A stretch of 64,000 nucleotides of DNA from Pandoraea aquatica (GTDB taxonomy: Bacteria; Pseudomonadota; Gammaproteobacteria; Burkholderiales; Burkholderiaceae). The stretch's first letter is position 1. Every line of letters begins with the position of its first letter. This document shows, one piece after another, positions 18,263 through 26,263 of this stretch. Location: NCBI RefSeq assembly GCF_902459565.1, contig NZ_CABPSN010000005.1, positions 310,001 through 374,000 on the forward strand, read 5' to 3'. The notes under the pieces were generated by a model. That model was not told the origin of the DNA, did no database searches, and saw only the letters and a program-made list of their open reading frames with translations. The position numbers and the translations under genes are program-made.

Positions 18263-19504
18263 TTATTGGGCTTTGGCGCTCGAGGCGGCGTCGGCCTGCG
18301 AGGCGCCCGAAGCGTTGGCAGCGGCCGGTGCGCTTGCACCCGCCGGCTGTTGCGCCTGTGCACCCGGCAACTGCGCCGGCACTGCCTTCGCAGGCGAACC
18401 GGGGCGCGCCTTCTGAAGACCGGACACGATCACCTGATCGCCTGCGGCAAGACCCGAACTCACCAGCCACTTGTCGCCGATCGCACGGTCGGTCACAAGC
18501 TGACGCAGCTCGATCTTGCCTTCCTTGTTCACGATAAGCGCCGTCGGCTGCCCCTTCTGGTCACGCGTCACGCCTTGTTGCGGCACCAGCAGACCACCGT
18601 CCTTCACGCCTTCCTGGAGCTTGGCGTGCACGAACATGCCGGGCAACAACTCGCGGTTCGGGTTCGGGAAGATCGCGCGAACGGTCACCGAGCCGGTCGT
18701 CTGGTCGACGGTGATGTCCGAGAACTGGAGCTTGCCTTCGAGCGGGTACGTCGTGCCGTCTTCCAACGTCAGTTCGACCTTGGCGGCGTTCTTGCCGGCG
18801 CTTTGCAGCTTGCCGTCGGCCAGCGCGCGGCGCAGACGCAGGCCGTCGGCGGCCGATTGCGTCACGTCCACGTACATCGGATCGATCTGCTGCACGGTCG
18901 TCATGAGCGTGGCGGCGCCGGACTGCACGTAAGCGCCTTCGGTCACTTGCGACAGACCGGTGCGGCCCGAGATCGGGGCCGGCACGTCGGTGTAGCCGAG
19001 GTTGATCTTCGCCGTATCGACGGCAGCCTTGCCGGCCTGCACATCGGCATCGGCTTGCAGTGCGGCGGCGACCGCGTTGTCGTAGTCCTGCTTCGACACG
19101 GCTTCGACGGCGACCAGTTGCTTGTAGCGATCGGCCAACAACTTGGTCGATGCCTGATTCGCCACGGCCTTCGCGAGCGTTGCCTTGGCATTCTCGTAAG
19201 CCGCCTGATACGTTGCCGGATCGATCTTGTACAGACGCTGACCAGCCTTGACGTCACCGCCCTCGGTGAAATCGCGCTTGAGCACGATCCCGTCGACGCG
19301 CGCACGCACGTCGGCGACGCGGTAGGGCGCGGTACGGCCTGGCAGGTCGGTCGTCAGCGTGACGCTCTGGGGTTGCAGTGTCACGACGCCGACTTCCGGC
19401 ACCATGCCCTGCGGCTGCTGCGGCTTCTTGCCGCACGCGGCCAGGGTCAATACCGCGAGTGCGACGGCAGTGACCATCCCCAGTGAACTTCTCTTGACGT
19501 GCAT
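18263..19504 (-). CDS. RND efflux periplasmic adaptor lipoprotein (AcrA/MexA-like)
   Basis: ATG 19504 yields 413 residues with a lipoprotein signal ending LTLAACGKKPQQ. Conserved adaptor blocks follow: PGRTAPYRVADVRARVDGIV, the alpha-hairpin with KATLAKAVANQAS, INLGYTDVPAPISGRTGLS, and the beta-barrel region GSVTVRAIFPNPNRELLPGMFVHA. It bridges the permease and channel. The C-terminus carries a Pro/Ala/Gln-rich tail. The reading frame stays open to 19786, but that extension destroys the signal peptide. It is the first gene of the operon, with a leader of roughly 390 nt. Confidence 0.93.
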   Translation of the reverse strand: MHVKRSSLGMVTAVALAVLTLAACGKKPQQPQGMVPEVGVVTLQPQSVTLTTDLPGRTAPYRVADVRARVDGIVLKRDFTEGGDVKAGQRLYKIDPATYQAAYENAKATLAKAVANQASTKLLADRYKQLVAVEAVSKQDYDNAVAAALQADADVQAGKAAVDTAKINLGYTDVPAPISGRTGLSQVTEGAYVQSGAATLMTTVQQIDPMYVDVTQSAADGLRLRRALADGKLQSAGKNAAKVELTLEDGTTYPLEGKLQFSDITVDQTTGSVTVRAIFPNPNRELLPGMFVHAKLQEGVKDGGLLVPQQGVTRDQKGQPTALIVNKEGKIELRQLVTDRAIGDKWLVSSGLAAGDQVIVSGLQKARPGSPAKAVPAQLPGAQAQQPAGASAPAAANASGASQADAASSAKAQ

Positions 19505-19618
19505 ATACGCCCCCGATAAATGGAATGCGGTCAAACAAAATGACGAATAACGTTGCGACGATTGCGACGGCGAAGGCCGGTCCGCAATCCCGTCGCACAA
19601 AGGCGGGCGGCAAATACC

Positions 19619-19640
19619 AAAAGGCCCGGTTGAGCGGGCC
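19619..19640 (-). terminator. Attenuator-like hairpin in the pump leader
   Basis: On the minus strand GGCCCG-CTCAAC-CGGGCC is followed by TTTT. It lies in the transcript between the operator and the adaptor start. The stem is only 6 bp and the T-run four, so efficiency would be partial. Confidence 0.4.
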
Positions 19641-19775
19641 ATCGGAGACAGGCCCACCGGATGGGACGGGCGGGCCAACAAGACGTCCCCGGGCGCGACA
19701 CAGGCCGCGCACGCTGGCACTCGTGTGAGATCGTCGAACAGGCTCCGGGACATCAGGCGACCTTGACTCACGCAC

Positions 19776-19805
19776 CTAACCCCCAATCAGGCGGCGCGGC
19801 TTCAT
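19776..19805 (-). CDS. Possible 9-residue leader peptide upstream of the pump operon
   Basis: Starting at 19805 on the minus strand, the frame encodes MKPRRLIGG followed by a stop, preceded by GGAGAGAG. It lies in the long untranslated leader, upstream of the attenuator-like hairpin. Coupling to that hairpin is hypothetical, and a frame this short can arise by chance. Confidence 0.3.
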   Translation of the reverse strand: MKPRRLIGG

Positions 19806-19894
19806 CAATTCGCTCTCTCCGGTCAGGGAGTTATCCCTTAGAGGAGGCAGCTTAAATGGTCCCTGTGCAATAGAGCAAGCGGCTGCTATTATAG

Positions 19895-19912
19895 ATACAT
19901 TCATGAATGTAT
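19895..19912. promoter_or_regulatory. AcrR/TtgR-type operator
   Basis: ATACATTCATGAATGTAT is a perfect 18-bp palindrome followed by GTAAA. It matches the core of the E. coli AcrR operator (TACATACATTTATGAATGTATGTA as I remember it, except for the centre). It sits between the pump and the TetR gene, 82 bp before the latter. Confidence 0.85.
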
Positions 19913-19993
19913 GTAAATCACATTGCGTCGCACCATAGTGCGGCGCGGTTTACATGACATTTCACAAATTTCCGCTGCCCCTGTGACACGACG

Positions 19994-20650
19994 ATGGCCC
20001 GCAGAACGAAAGAAGAAGCGATCGAGACCCGCAATCTGTTGCTGGACACCGCCGAGACGGTGTTCGCTCAGAAAGGCGTGTCGCGCACGTCGCTGGCCGA
20101 CATCGCCGAAGCCGCCGGCCTCACGCGCGGCGCCATTTACTGGCACTTCAAGAACAAGATCGACCTCTTCAACGCCATGACGGATCGCATCCGTCTGCCG
20201 ATGGAGCGCATGATCGACGAGGAATGCACCGAGCCGGAAGACGGCGACCCCATGCAGCGCATGCACGAGATCTGCAAGCTGGTGCTCAAGGAAACCGCGC
20301 GCAACGAGCGCCGCCGTCGCGTGCTGGACATTCTGTTCCACAAGTGTGAATACACGAACGAGATGCTCTCGGTGCTGGAGCGTCAGCGCGAAGCCTGCGC
20401 AGACGGCAAGCAGCGCATTACGCGTGACATGGAACGTGCCATCGAGCGCGGCCAGTTGCCTGCAGCGCTCGACACACGGCGCGCGGCGATCATGCTGCAC
20501 GCGCTGGTCGTCGGCATGATGTCGGACTGGCTCTTCCTGCCCGACTACGATCTCGGCGCTGAGTGCGACGCCGTCGTCGACGGCTTTTTCGACATGCTGC
20601 GCACCAGCCCGGCGATGTTGCGCCCGAGCGGGCAGACGGCAGCCGCCTGA
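19994..20650 (+). CDS. TetR family repressor of the RND pump (AcrR/TtgR/BpeR-like)
   Basis: The 218-residue protein has the TetR helix-turn-helix SLADIAEAAGLTRGAIYWHFKNKIDLF near residues 33-58, with the RGAIYWHFKNK recognition helix shared by AcrR and TtgR. The C-terminal ligand domain matches the AcrR class (LHALVVGMMSDWLF). It is divergent from the pump operon, with the palindrome at 19895-19912 between them, so it should repress the pump and itself until a drug-like ligand binds. Confidence 0.93.
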   Translation: MARRTKEEAIETRNLLLDTAETVFAQKGVSRTSLADIAEAAGLTRGAIYWHFKNKIDLFNAMTDRIRLPMERMIDEECTEPEDGDPMQRMHEICKLVLKETARNERRRRVLDILFHKCEYTNEMLSVLERQREACADGKQRITRDMERAIERGQLPAALDTRRAAIMLHALVVGMMSDWLFLPDYDLGAECDAVVDGFFDMLRTSPAMLRPSGQTAAA

Positions 20651-20658
20651 GACGTGAC

Positions 20659-20689
20659 GAAGGGGCCCGATCGTGGCCCCTTTCGATTT
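20659..20689 (+). terminator. Terminator of the tetR gene
   Basis: AAGGGGCC-CGATCGT-GGCCCCTT (20660-20682) is followed by a T-rich stretch, 10 bp after the stop. Confidence 0.8.
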
Positions 20690-20891
20690 ACTACATATAT
20701 TAATTAGCAGTCGTCACGCGAACGGGCGCCCTTCGGCCCCCTTCGGCACCCTTGGCTTTCCCTCGCCTGACGCACTTCGCCATGTCCGGCGAATGTGCAC
20801 ATTGTCCCGAATTCTCCGTTTCGCGACGCGGCATCGCCGCGCCGCGCGCCATTCGAATGCCGTGATAAGGCATATCGCTGTACAGCGCCGC
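20690..20891. other. Intergenic region upstream of modABC
   Basis: I see only C-rich sequence with short CCCTTCGG-type repeats and no supported gene. The modA promoter probably lies at its right end near the ModE box. Confidence 0.4.
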
Positions 20892-20919
20892 ATCGTTATA
20901 TATAATCCTACATAACGCG
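20892..20919. promoter_or_regulatory. ModE box upstream of modA
   Basis: ATCGTTATATA-TAATCC-TACATAACGCG fits the ModE consensus (ATCGNTATATA, six bases, TATATAACGAT) in 11 of 11 left and 8 of 11 right positions. It lies about 130 bp before modA. A modE gene is present at 25889-26263. Confidence 0.85.
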
Positions 20920-21049
20920 TTGCGCACCCCGCGCAGCCGAAGGTCCGGCCTCGCTGCCCGACCGTATCCAAGAGCCGGCTCACGGCGCTGCGCGCCGAAT
21001 ATCGCGTCAGCCGAGTCAGCCTTGCCACCACACGCTGGAGACCACTTTC

Positions 21050-21871
21050 GTGAAAGCTGTCGCAACTACTGTCACTGTTAGCCACACGTCCCAAGCCTCG
21101 AATACCCCTGGCACGATGCTGCGCCGCGCGCTCGGCGTTGCCGCCGTCGGTGCCAGCCTGTTGTTTGCCGGCCACGCCGCAGCCCAGCAAGTGTTCGCCG
21201 CCGCCAGCATGAAGGACGCCCTCGACGACCTGTCGGCCGCCTACACCAAGGAAACGGGCAAGAAACCGGTGCTCGTGTACGGCGCAAGCTCGACGCTCGC
21301 CCGTCAGATCGAGAAAGGCGCCCCCGCCGACGTCTTCATCTCGGCCGACCAGGACTGGATGGACTACGCACAGAAGCACGACCTGATCGACACGAAGACC
21401 CGCACCAACCTGCTCGGCAACGAACTGGTGCTGATCGCGCCCGCCACGACCTCGGGTGACGTCGACCTCAAGACTGGCGCGGATCTCGACGCCAAGATCG
21501 GCAACGGCAAGCTCGCCATGGGCGACCCCGCTCACGTGCCGGCTGGCCTGTACGGCAAGGCTGCGCTCGAGAAGCTCGGTATCTGGTCGAAGGTGCAGGG
21601 CAAGGTGGCCGCCGCCGACAACGTGCGCAACGCGCTGTTGCTGGTGGCCCGTGGCGAAGCGCCGTACGGCATCGTCTACAAGACGGACGCCAACGCCGAG
21701 AAGCGTGTGCGTATCGCCGGTACGTTCCCCGCCGACAGCCATGCACCGATCGTCTACCCGGTGGCCGTGACGAAGCAGGCCAATCGCGCCGACGCCGATC
21801 CGTTCTTCAAATTCCTGCAAACGCCGACGGCTCAGGCCACGTTCCAGCGTTTCGGTTTCACCCGTCCGTAA
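21050..21871 (+). CDS. modA: Molybdate ABC transporter substrate-binding protein
   Basis: ModA binds molybdate (or tungstate) in the periplasm. GTG 21050 follows GGAGACC and gives 273 residues. A hydrophobic signal segment (ALGVAAVGASLLFAGHAAAQ) precedes the mature start QVFAAASMKDALDDL. Ligand-contact regions include VYGASSTLARQIEKGAPADVF and the GDPAHVPAGLYGKAALE block. ATG 21116 would also leave a workable signal. It is the first gene of modABC, under the ModE box. Confidence 0.95.
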   Translation: MKAVATTVTVSHTSQASNTPGTMLRRALGVAAVGASLLFAGHAAAQQVFAAASMKDALDDLSAAYTKETGKKPVLVYGASSTLARQIEKGAPADVFISADQDWMDYAQKHDLIDTKTRTNLLGNELVLIAPATTSGDVDLKTGADLDAKIGNGKLAMGDPAHVPAGLYGKAALEKLGIWSKVQGKVAAADNVRNALLLVARGEAPYGIVYKTDANAEKRVRIAGTFPADSHAPIVYPVAVTKQANRADADPFFKFLQTPTAQATFQRFGFTRP

Positions 21872-21877
21872 CTCGGT

Positions 21878-22576
21878 ATGAGCCTGACCCCGGAAGAATG
21901 GGGCATCGTTGAACTGAGCCTGCGCGTAGGTCTGTGGGGCACGCTTTGCAGCCTGCCCTTCGCCTACGCGGCCGCCTGGCTGCTCGCCCGCCGGCACTTC
22001 CCCGGCAAGGCGCTGCTCGATGCCATCCTGCACTTACCGCTCGTACTGCCCCCAGTGGTGGTGGGCTTCGCGCTGCTTGTGCTGTTCGGCGCGCAAGGCG
22101 CGATCGGCAAGCTGCTGCGTGAGTGGTTCAACTTCACCTTCGCTTTTCGCTGGACGGGCGCAGCACTCGCGGCCGGCGTGATGGGCTTTCCGCTGCTCGT
22201 GCGCGCGATCCGGCAGGCGCTGGAGTCGTCCGACATGAAGCTCGAGCAAGCCGCGCAGACGCTCGGCGCCGGTCCCTGGCTCACTTTTCTCACCGTGACA
22301 CTGCCGCTCACCGCGACCGGCGTGCTGCACGGCTTCGTGCTGGCCTTTGCGCGTGCGCTCGGTGAGTTCGGCGCGACGATCACCTTCGTCTCGAACATCC
22401 CCGGACAGACGCAGACGTTGCCGCTGGCGATCTACACGGCCACGCAAGTCCCCGACGGTGACGCGATGGTCTGGCGCATGTGCGCGATTTCGGTCGTGCT
22501 GGCCGTCGCCACGCTTATCTTCTCCGAAGTGTTGATCCGCTTCGGCAATCGCAAGGCGATGGGTCATGACGGTTGA
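21878..22576 (+). CDS. modB: Molybdate ABC transporter permease
   Basis: This 232-residue inner-membrane protein has about five transmembrane segments. The EAA loop that contacts ModC is visible as EQAAQTLGAGPWLTFLTVTLP, and LARALGEFGATITFVSNIPG (with FARALGEFG) is the typical ModB sequence. It starts 6 bp after modA and overlaps modC by 11 bp, indicating translational coupling. Confidence 0.95.
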   Translation: MSLTPEEWGIVELSLRVGLWGTLCSLPFAYAAAWLLARRHFPGKALLDAILHLPLVLPPVVVGFALLVLFGAQGAIGKLLREWFNFTFAFRWTGAALAAGVMGFPLLVRAIRQALESSDMKLEQAAQTLGAGPWLTFLTVTLPLTATGVLHGFVLAFARALGEFGATITFVSNIPGQTQTLPLAIYTATQVPDGDAMVWRMCAISVVLAVATLIFSEVLIRFGNRKAMGHDG

Positions 22577-23681
22577 AGTTCGTCTCCAACACCGCTTCGG
22601 CAGCTTCGTGCTCGACGCCGAGTTCGCCGCCGGCATGGGTGTCACGGCCTTGTTCGGTCCGTCCGGCAGCGGCAAGAGTACGGTGGTCAACGCCGTCTCC
22701 GGTCTGCTCAAGCCCGATGCCGGACGCATCGTCGTGGGCGATAACGTGCTCTTCGACAGCGCCGCCGGTATCGCACTGCCGACCTGGCGTCGCCGCATCG
22801 GCTACGTGTTTCAGGACGCCCGCCTGCTGCCGCACTTCACCGTGCGCCAGAACCTGCTCTTCGGGCGCTGGTTGCGACGTCGCGATGTCGCCGCTTCTAC
22901 CACGGAAGGCACGGGCGCCATCGCCCTCGAACATGTCGTCGACGTGCTGAACCTCGGCCACTTGCTCGACCGACGTCCGGGCGCACTCTCGGGCGGCGAG
23001 AAGCAGCGGGTGGGCATCGGCCGTGCGCTGCTGTCCTGCCCGCGCATGCTGCTCATGGACGAACCGCTGGCCTCGCTCGATCACGCGCGACGTCTCGAAG
23101 TCCTCGACTACCTGAACCGCATTCGCCACGAGCTGAAGCTACCCGTGCTGTACGTCACGCACTCGCTCGACGAAGTGATGCGACTGGCCGATCAGGTGGT
23201 GTTGTTCAAGGAAGGACGCACGATTTCGCAGGGTGCGCCGGCCGACGTGCTCAACGTGCATCGCGATGCGCTGGACGGCATCGCCGAATCGCCGGGCACC
23301 GTGCTGGAGACGCGCATCGTCTCGCACGACACGCAATATGGCCTGACGGAGCTTGCCGTGAACGGCAGCGACACGATCCGCTTGCGCGTACCCCGCGCGA
23401 GTGGCGAAGCGGGCGACGCCTGCCGCATACTCGTGCGCGAACGCGATGTGGCGATCGCGACGTCTGTCCCGGTCGACACGAGCGTGCTCAACGTGCTTCG
23501 CGCACGCGTCTCCACGCTTCGCGACCTTGGCGACTCGGTCGAGGTCGGGGCCACCCTCTCCGGGGACGCTGCCGATACCGTGCTTCGCGCGCGCATCACG
23601 CGCTTTTCTGCCGATCAACTGCAACTCGCGCCGGGACGCGACGTGTACCTACTCATCAAGTCGGTGGCGCTGACACGCTAG
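22566..23681 (+). CDS. modC: Molybdate ABC transporter ATP-binding protein
   Basis: ModC has 371 residues. Visible motifs are Walker A GPSGSGKST, the Q-loop YVFQDARLLPHFTV, signature LSGGEKQRVGIGRALL and Walker B MLLMDEPLASLD. The last third (LNVLRARVSTLRDLGDSVEVGATLSGDA) is a Mop/TOBE domain that binds molybdate and can trans-inhibit transport. It closes the modABC operon and is followed by a strong terminator. Confidence 0.95.
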   Translation: MTVEVRLQHRFGSFVLDAEFAAGMGVTALFGPSGSGKSTVVNAVSGLLKPDAGRIVVGDNVLFDSAAGIALPTWRRRIGYVFQDARLLPHFTVRQNLLFGRWLRRRDVAASTTEGTGAIALEHVVDVLNLGHLLDRRPGALSGGEKQRVGIGRALLSCPRMLLMDEPLASLDHARRLEVLDYLNRIRHELKLPVLYVTHSLDEVMRLADQVVLFKEGRTISQGAPADVLNVHRDALDGIAESPGTVLETRIVSHDTQYGLTELAVNGSDTIRLRVPRASGEAGDACRILVRERDVAIATSVPVDTSVLNVLRARVSTLRDLGDSVEVGATLSGDAADTVLRARITRFSADQLQLAPGRDVYLLIKSVALTR

Positions 23682-23712
23682 CCTTGCGTGGGAGGCGCGT
23701 TCGCGTCGTTTG

Positions 23713-23765
23713 AAAAAGGACAAGGCGTCGCAACGGAACTCGCTGCGACGCCTTGTCACTTTTTC
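23713..23765. terminator. Bidirectional terminator between modC and the Met-rich peptide gene
   Basis: Arms of 14 bp (23719-23732 and 23744-23757; key GACAAGGCGTCGCA) are flanked by AAAAA on the left and TTTTT on the right. Confidence 0.92.
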
Positions 23766-23779
23766 GCCCTGGGAAGCGA

Positions 23780-23995
23780 TTACTTGCTCATTGCGTCGCC
23801 CTTGCCCATGGCATCGCCCTTCTTCATGGCGTCGCCCTTGCCCATCGCGTCATGCTTGCCCATGGCATCGCCCTTCTTCATCGCGTCGCCCTTGCCCATC
23901 GCGTCGCCCTTCTTCATGGCATCGCCCTTGCCCATGGCGTCGTGTTTGGCCATGGCATCGCCCTTGCCCATCGCATCGCCCTTGCCCATGGCGTC
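23780..23995. repeat. 18-bp minisatellite coding the Met-rich repeat
   Basis: The hexapeptides are encoded by near-identical 18-bp units (GCGTCGCCCTTGCCCATG and close variants on the plus strand), about twelve in tandem. Slippage could change copy number in whole codons without frameshift. Confidence 0.85.
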
Positions 23996-24064
23996 CTGCG
24001 CAAAAGCAGCGCCCGTGCCGAGTGCCAGACCCATGGCCATCACTGCGAGATATCGTGTCTTCAT
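23780..24064 (-). CDS. Secreted Met-rich repeat peptide (MrpX / MXKDX-repeat-like)
   Basis: ATG 24064 encodes 94 residues: a signal peptide (MKTRYLAVMAMGLALGTGAA, cleaved near AFAQ) and a mature part made wholly of 12 hexapeptide units of the form DAM-(G/K/A/S)-K-(G/H), so every sixth residue is Met. Such peptides are annotated as pentapeptide MXKDX repeat proteins, and in Azospira suillum a comparable peptide, MrpX, is oxidised by hypochlorite and repaired by the methionine sulfoxide reductase YedY1. The next two genes upstream encode a YedY-like enzyme and a cytochrome b. Lys and Asp alternate, so it should be unstructured. Confidence 0.85.
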   Translation of the reverse strand: MKTRYLAVMAMGLALGTGAAFAQDAMGKGDAMGKGDAMAKHDAMGKGDAMKKGDAMGKGDAMKKGDAMGKHDAMGKGDAMKKGDAMGKGDAMSK

Positions 24065-24173
24065 TGCGTTTGCTCCAAGAGTGAGAAATTTCCAGTGAGA
24101 CGTTTCCTGTCCGTCCCGTGAATCGTGCAGCCGTACGCAGCCGGGAAGCGAAACGCGCACCCCGGCCATCGCA

Positions 24174-24992
24174 TCAACTGCCGCCGAACCAGTTGTATCC
24201 CTGGTCCTCCCAGTACCCGCCCGAGTACGTGTTGGTCACGTAGATCGCTTGGATGTGTTTGGGATTCTTGTAGCCGAGCTTCGTGGGCATGCGCAGCTTC
24301 ATGGGGAAGCCGTACTCCCGGGGCAGCGTCTGGCCGTCGTAGGTGAGCGCCAGCAGCGTCTGCGGATGCAGCGCCGTGGGCATGTCGATGCTCGTGTAGT
24401 AGTCGTCCGCACATTTGAAGCCGACGTACTTCGCCGTGGTGTCCGCGCCGATGCGGCGCAGGAAGTCCGCGAACGTCACGCCGCCCCAGCGACCGATCGC
24501 GCTCCAGCCTTCCACGCAGATGTGTTGCGTGATCTGTTCGGACGGACGCGTCGCAGCGAAATCGCGCAGGACATCGAGTCGCCACGGTGCCTTGTCCGCA
24601 ATCAGCCCGGACAACTCCAGCCGGTAGTCGGCCTCGTCCACCGTCGGTGCTTCGTCGATGGAGTAAAACGCGTTGAACGGAAACGGACGCGTGATCGCCG
24701 ATGCCGGGAACGTGGGTGCGAGCGCGTCTTTACGGAATATCGCGGCCTGCACACGATCGTTCCAGCGCGAGATCCGGGTGAGCGCCGTCTCCACGCTGGC
24801 GTTGTTGTCGAGCGAGCAGCCAGAGAGCATGGCCACCCCGCCTAGTGTCAGCGTGCGCGTGAGGAAGGCTCGGCGCGACGGCTCGGTCACGCGGCGCGTC
24901 ATCAGCGTGCGGGCTTCGCGGAGAATCGCCTCGCCGTCGCGGATGACCGGCGCGTCGGGCGTGATGATCTTGGATTTACGTTCGAGTGTCAT
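24174..24992 (-). CDS. Molybdopterin oxidoreductase of the sulfite oxidase family (YedY/MsrP-like)
   Basis: This 272-residue protein has a twin-arginine signal (SRRAFLTRTLTLGGVAMLSGC) that also contains a possible lipobox cysteine. The sulfite-oxidase fold is shown by PFNAFYSIDEAP, the Mo-ligating cysteine in QHICVEGWSAIGRWGGV, and GFPMKLRMPTKLGYKNPKHI. MsrP enzymes reduce protein-bound methionine sulfoxide in the periplasm. The Met-rich peptide gene lies 109 bp downstream and a membrane cytochrome b gene 52 bp upstream, fitting a YedY1-type repair system. The substrate is inferred from context; other sulfite-oxidase-family roles are possible. Confidence 0.85.
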   Translation of the reverse strand: MTLERKSKIITPDAPVIRDGEAILREARTLMTRRVTEPSRRAFLTRTLTLGGVAMLSGCSLDNNASVETALTRISRWNDRVQAAIFRKDALAPTFPASAITRPFPFNAFYSIDEAPTVDEADYRLELSGLIADKAPWRLDVLRDFAATRPSEQITQHICVEGWSAIGRWGGVTFADFLRRIGADTTAKYVGFKCADDYYTSIDMPTALHPQTLLALTYDGQTLPREYGFPMKLRMPTKLGYKNPKHIQAIYVTNTYSGGYWEDQGYNWFGGS

Positions 24993-25044
24993 GGCAGTGC
25001 CGTCCGGATCGTTCGTGTTGCGGTATCGGGTGAAGTCGCTGCGC

Positions 25045-25680
25045 TCAGCGCCCGGTGATCATGGTGCGCAGCGTTCGCGGCACCAGCGCCACCATCGCCA
25101 CGTGAATCACGATGAACGCCACCAACCCCGACATCGCGATGAAATGGACCAGACGCGCGCCCTGAAAACTGCCGAACAACACCAGCAGCCAGCCCAGTTG
25201 CACGGGTTTCCAGATCGCGAGTCCCGACGCCACCAGCAGCACGAGATCGAGCACTGCGAACAGATAAGCCGCGCGTTGCACCTGGTTGTAGTGACGCGGA
25301 TCGTCATGCGCCAGACGGCCACGCAGCGCCGCGAAGAGATCGCGCACCACGCCAAGCGGCGTCAGCGGAAAGAAGCGTCGGGAGAAACGGCCGCTGGCGA
25401 GGTTGGCCAGCAGGTAGATCAGCCCGTTGGCGGCCAGCAGCCACATGGCGGCGAAGTGCCATTGAATTGCACCGCCGAGCCATCCACCGAGGGTGATCTC
25501 GTTCGGGAATCGGAAGCCGAAGATCGGCGACGCGTTGTAGATGCGCCAGCCGCTCATCACCATCGCGATGACCGCCAGCACGTTGAGCCAGTGAGTCACG
25601 CGCAGCCACCACGGCTGAACCGTAGCAGCACGCACCGGAGGCTGTGTCGTAGGGGGCACTGACTTCGTCATCGTGGTCAT
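25045..25680 (-). CDS. Cytochrome b561-type membrane subunit (YedZ1-like)
   Basis: ATG 25680 follows GGAGACC and gives 211 residues. About four to five transmembrane helices carry histidines suited to heme b: VTHWLNVLAVIAMVMSGW, WHFAAMWLLAANGLIYLL, the VQRAAYLFAVLDLVLLVASG helix and ARLVHFIAMSGLVAFIVIHV. It resembles the Ni/Fe-hydrogenase or thiosulfate-reductase cytochrome b group rather than MsrQ proper, as YedZ1 does. It would pass quinol electrons to the Mo enzyme encoded next. Confidence 0.85.
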   Translation of the reverse strand: MTTMTKSVPPTTQPPVRAATVQPWWLRVTHWLNVLAVIAMVMSGWRIYNASPIFGFRFPNEITLGGWLGGAIQWHFAAMWLLAANGLIYLLANLASGRFSRRFFPLTPLGVVRDLFAALRGRLAHDDPRHYNQVQRAAYLFAVLDLVLLVASGLAIWKPVQLGWLLVLFGSFQGARLVHFIAMSGLVAFIVIHVAMVALVPRTLRTMITGR

Positions 25681-25692
25681 CGCGGTCTCCAT

Positions 25693-25888
25693 CGCAGAAG
25701 TGTTATTCGATGGAGTCAGTGTCGCCGGATGCCGATGACGAAGTCCTCACGAAGAATTAACTTTTTCGTGACGAACGGCGCAAGCGGGAATACCGGGCGG
25801 CAAACGGTGTTGCCGCGCCCGGGCGTGCAGAAGGGGAATCGTGGAAAGCGGGCCGGAACGACTGTCCTGAGGGGGCCTCAGGACAAAT
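25693..25888. promoter_or_regulatory. Upstream region of the Met-rich peptide/Mo-oxidoreductase operon
   Basis: It contains TCACGAA-N11-TTCGTGA (25747-25771), a possible operator for the minus-strand operon. It also contains the modE 3' hairpin. I found no recognisable sigma-factor box with confidence. Confidence 0.35.
25863..25885 (-). terminator. modE: Hairpin at the modE 3' end
   Basis: TGTCCTGAGG-GGG-CCTCAGGACA has 10-bp perfect arms three bases past the modE stop. There is no U-run, so it may stabilise the 3' end or act with Rho. Confidence 0.55.
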
Positions 25889-26263
25889 TCACTCGTCGTC
25901 CGGATCGACGGCTTTCCCGTCTTTGAGATAGGCGTCGAAGGTCGGCACGTGGGCGTCGAGCAGCGAGCGGATTTCTTTGATGAGCGTGTCGTAATGCGCG
26001 ACGAGGTTCTGTGCGAACGGCGTCAACTGCGCCCCGCCGCCCGATACACCGCCGATGTGGCGCGTCACGAGCGGCTCCCGAAACTCGTGGTTCATCGCTT
26101 CGACGAGCAGCCACGCGCGACGGTACGACATGTTCATGCGACGCGCCGCCGCCGAGATCGACCCCGTCGCATCGATGGCGCGCAGCAGCGTGAGACGTCC
26201 CGGGCCGAACACCGGCGTCTCGCCGTCGCGAATACGTACCCGAATGTCGTACTCAGCTGGCAT
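25889..26263 (-). CDS. modE: ModE-type molybdate-responsive regulator, DNA-binding domain only
   Basis: The 124-residue protein is the LysR-like winged helix of ModE: GPGRLTLLRAIDATGSISAAARRMNMSYRRAWLLVEAMN, then GGVSGGGAQLTPFAQNLVAHY. The C-terminal Mop (molybdate-binding) domains of the 260-residue E. coli ModE are missing. A ModE box lies before modA, so it probably regulates modABC, but how it senses molybdate is unclear. Its start overlaps the coxG end by 11 bp. Confidence 0.9.
   Translation of the reverse strand: MPAEYDIRVRIRDGETPVFGPGRLTLLRAIDATGSISAAARRMNMSYRRAWLLVEAMNHEFREPLVTRHIGGVSGGGAQLTPFAQNLVAHYDTLIKEIRSLLDAHVPTFDAYLKDGKAVDPDDE

Noticed and set aside
19505..19786. N-terminal extension of the RND adaptor
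   Set aside because: The longer frame lacks family similarity and would bury the lipoprotein signal peptide. The start at 19504 gives a correct lipobox.
19839..19871. Plus-strand mini-frame MVPVQ after AGAGGAGG
   Set aside because: It is five codons long on the strand opposite the pump leader and precedes the operator rather than any gene it could regulate.
23795..23995. Regular repeats suggestive of a CRISPR array
   Set aside because: The units are contiguous 18-bp coding repeats with no unique spacers and encode a Met-rich peptide in frame.
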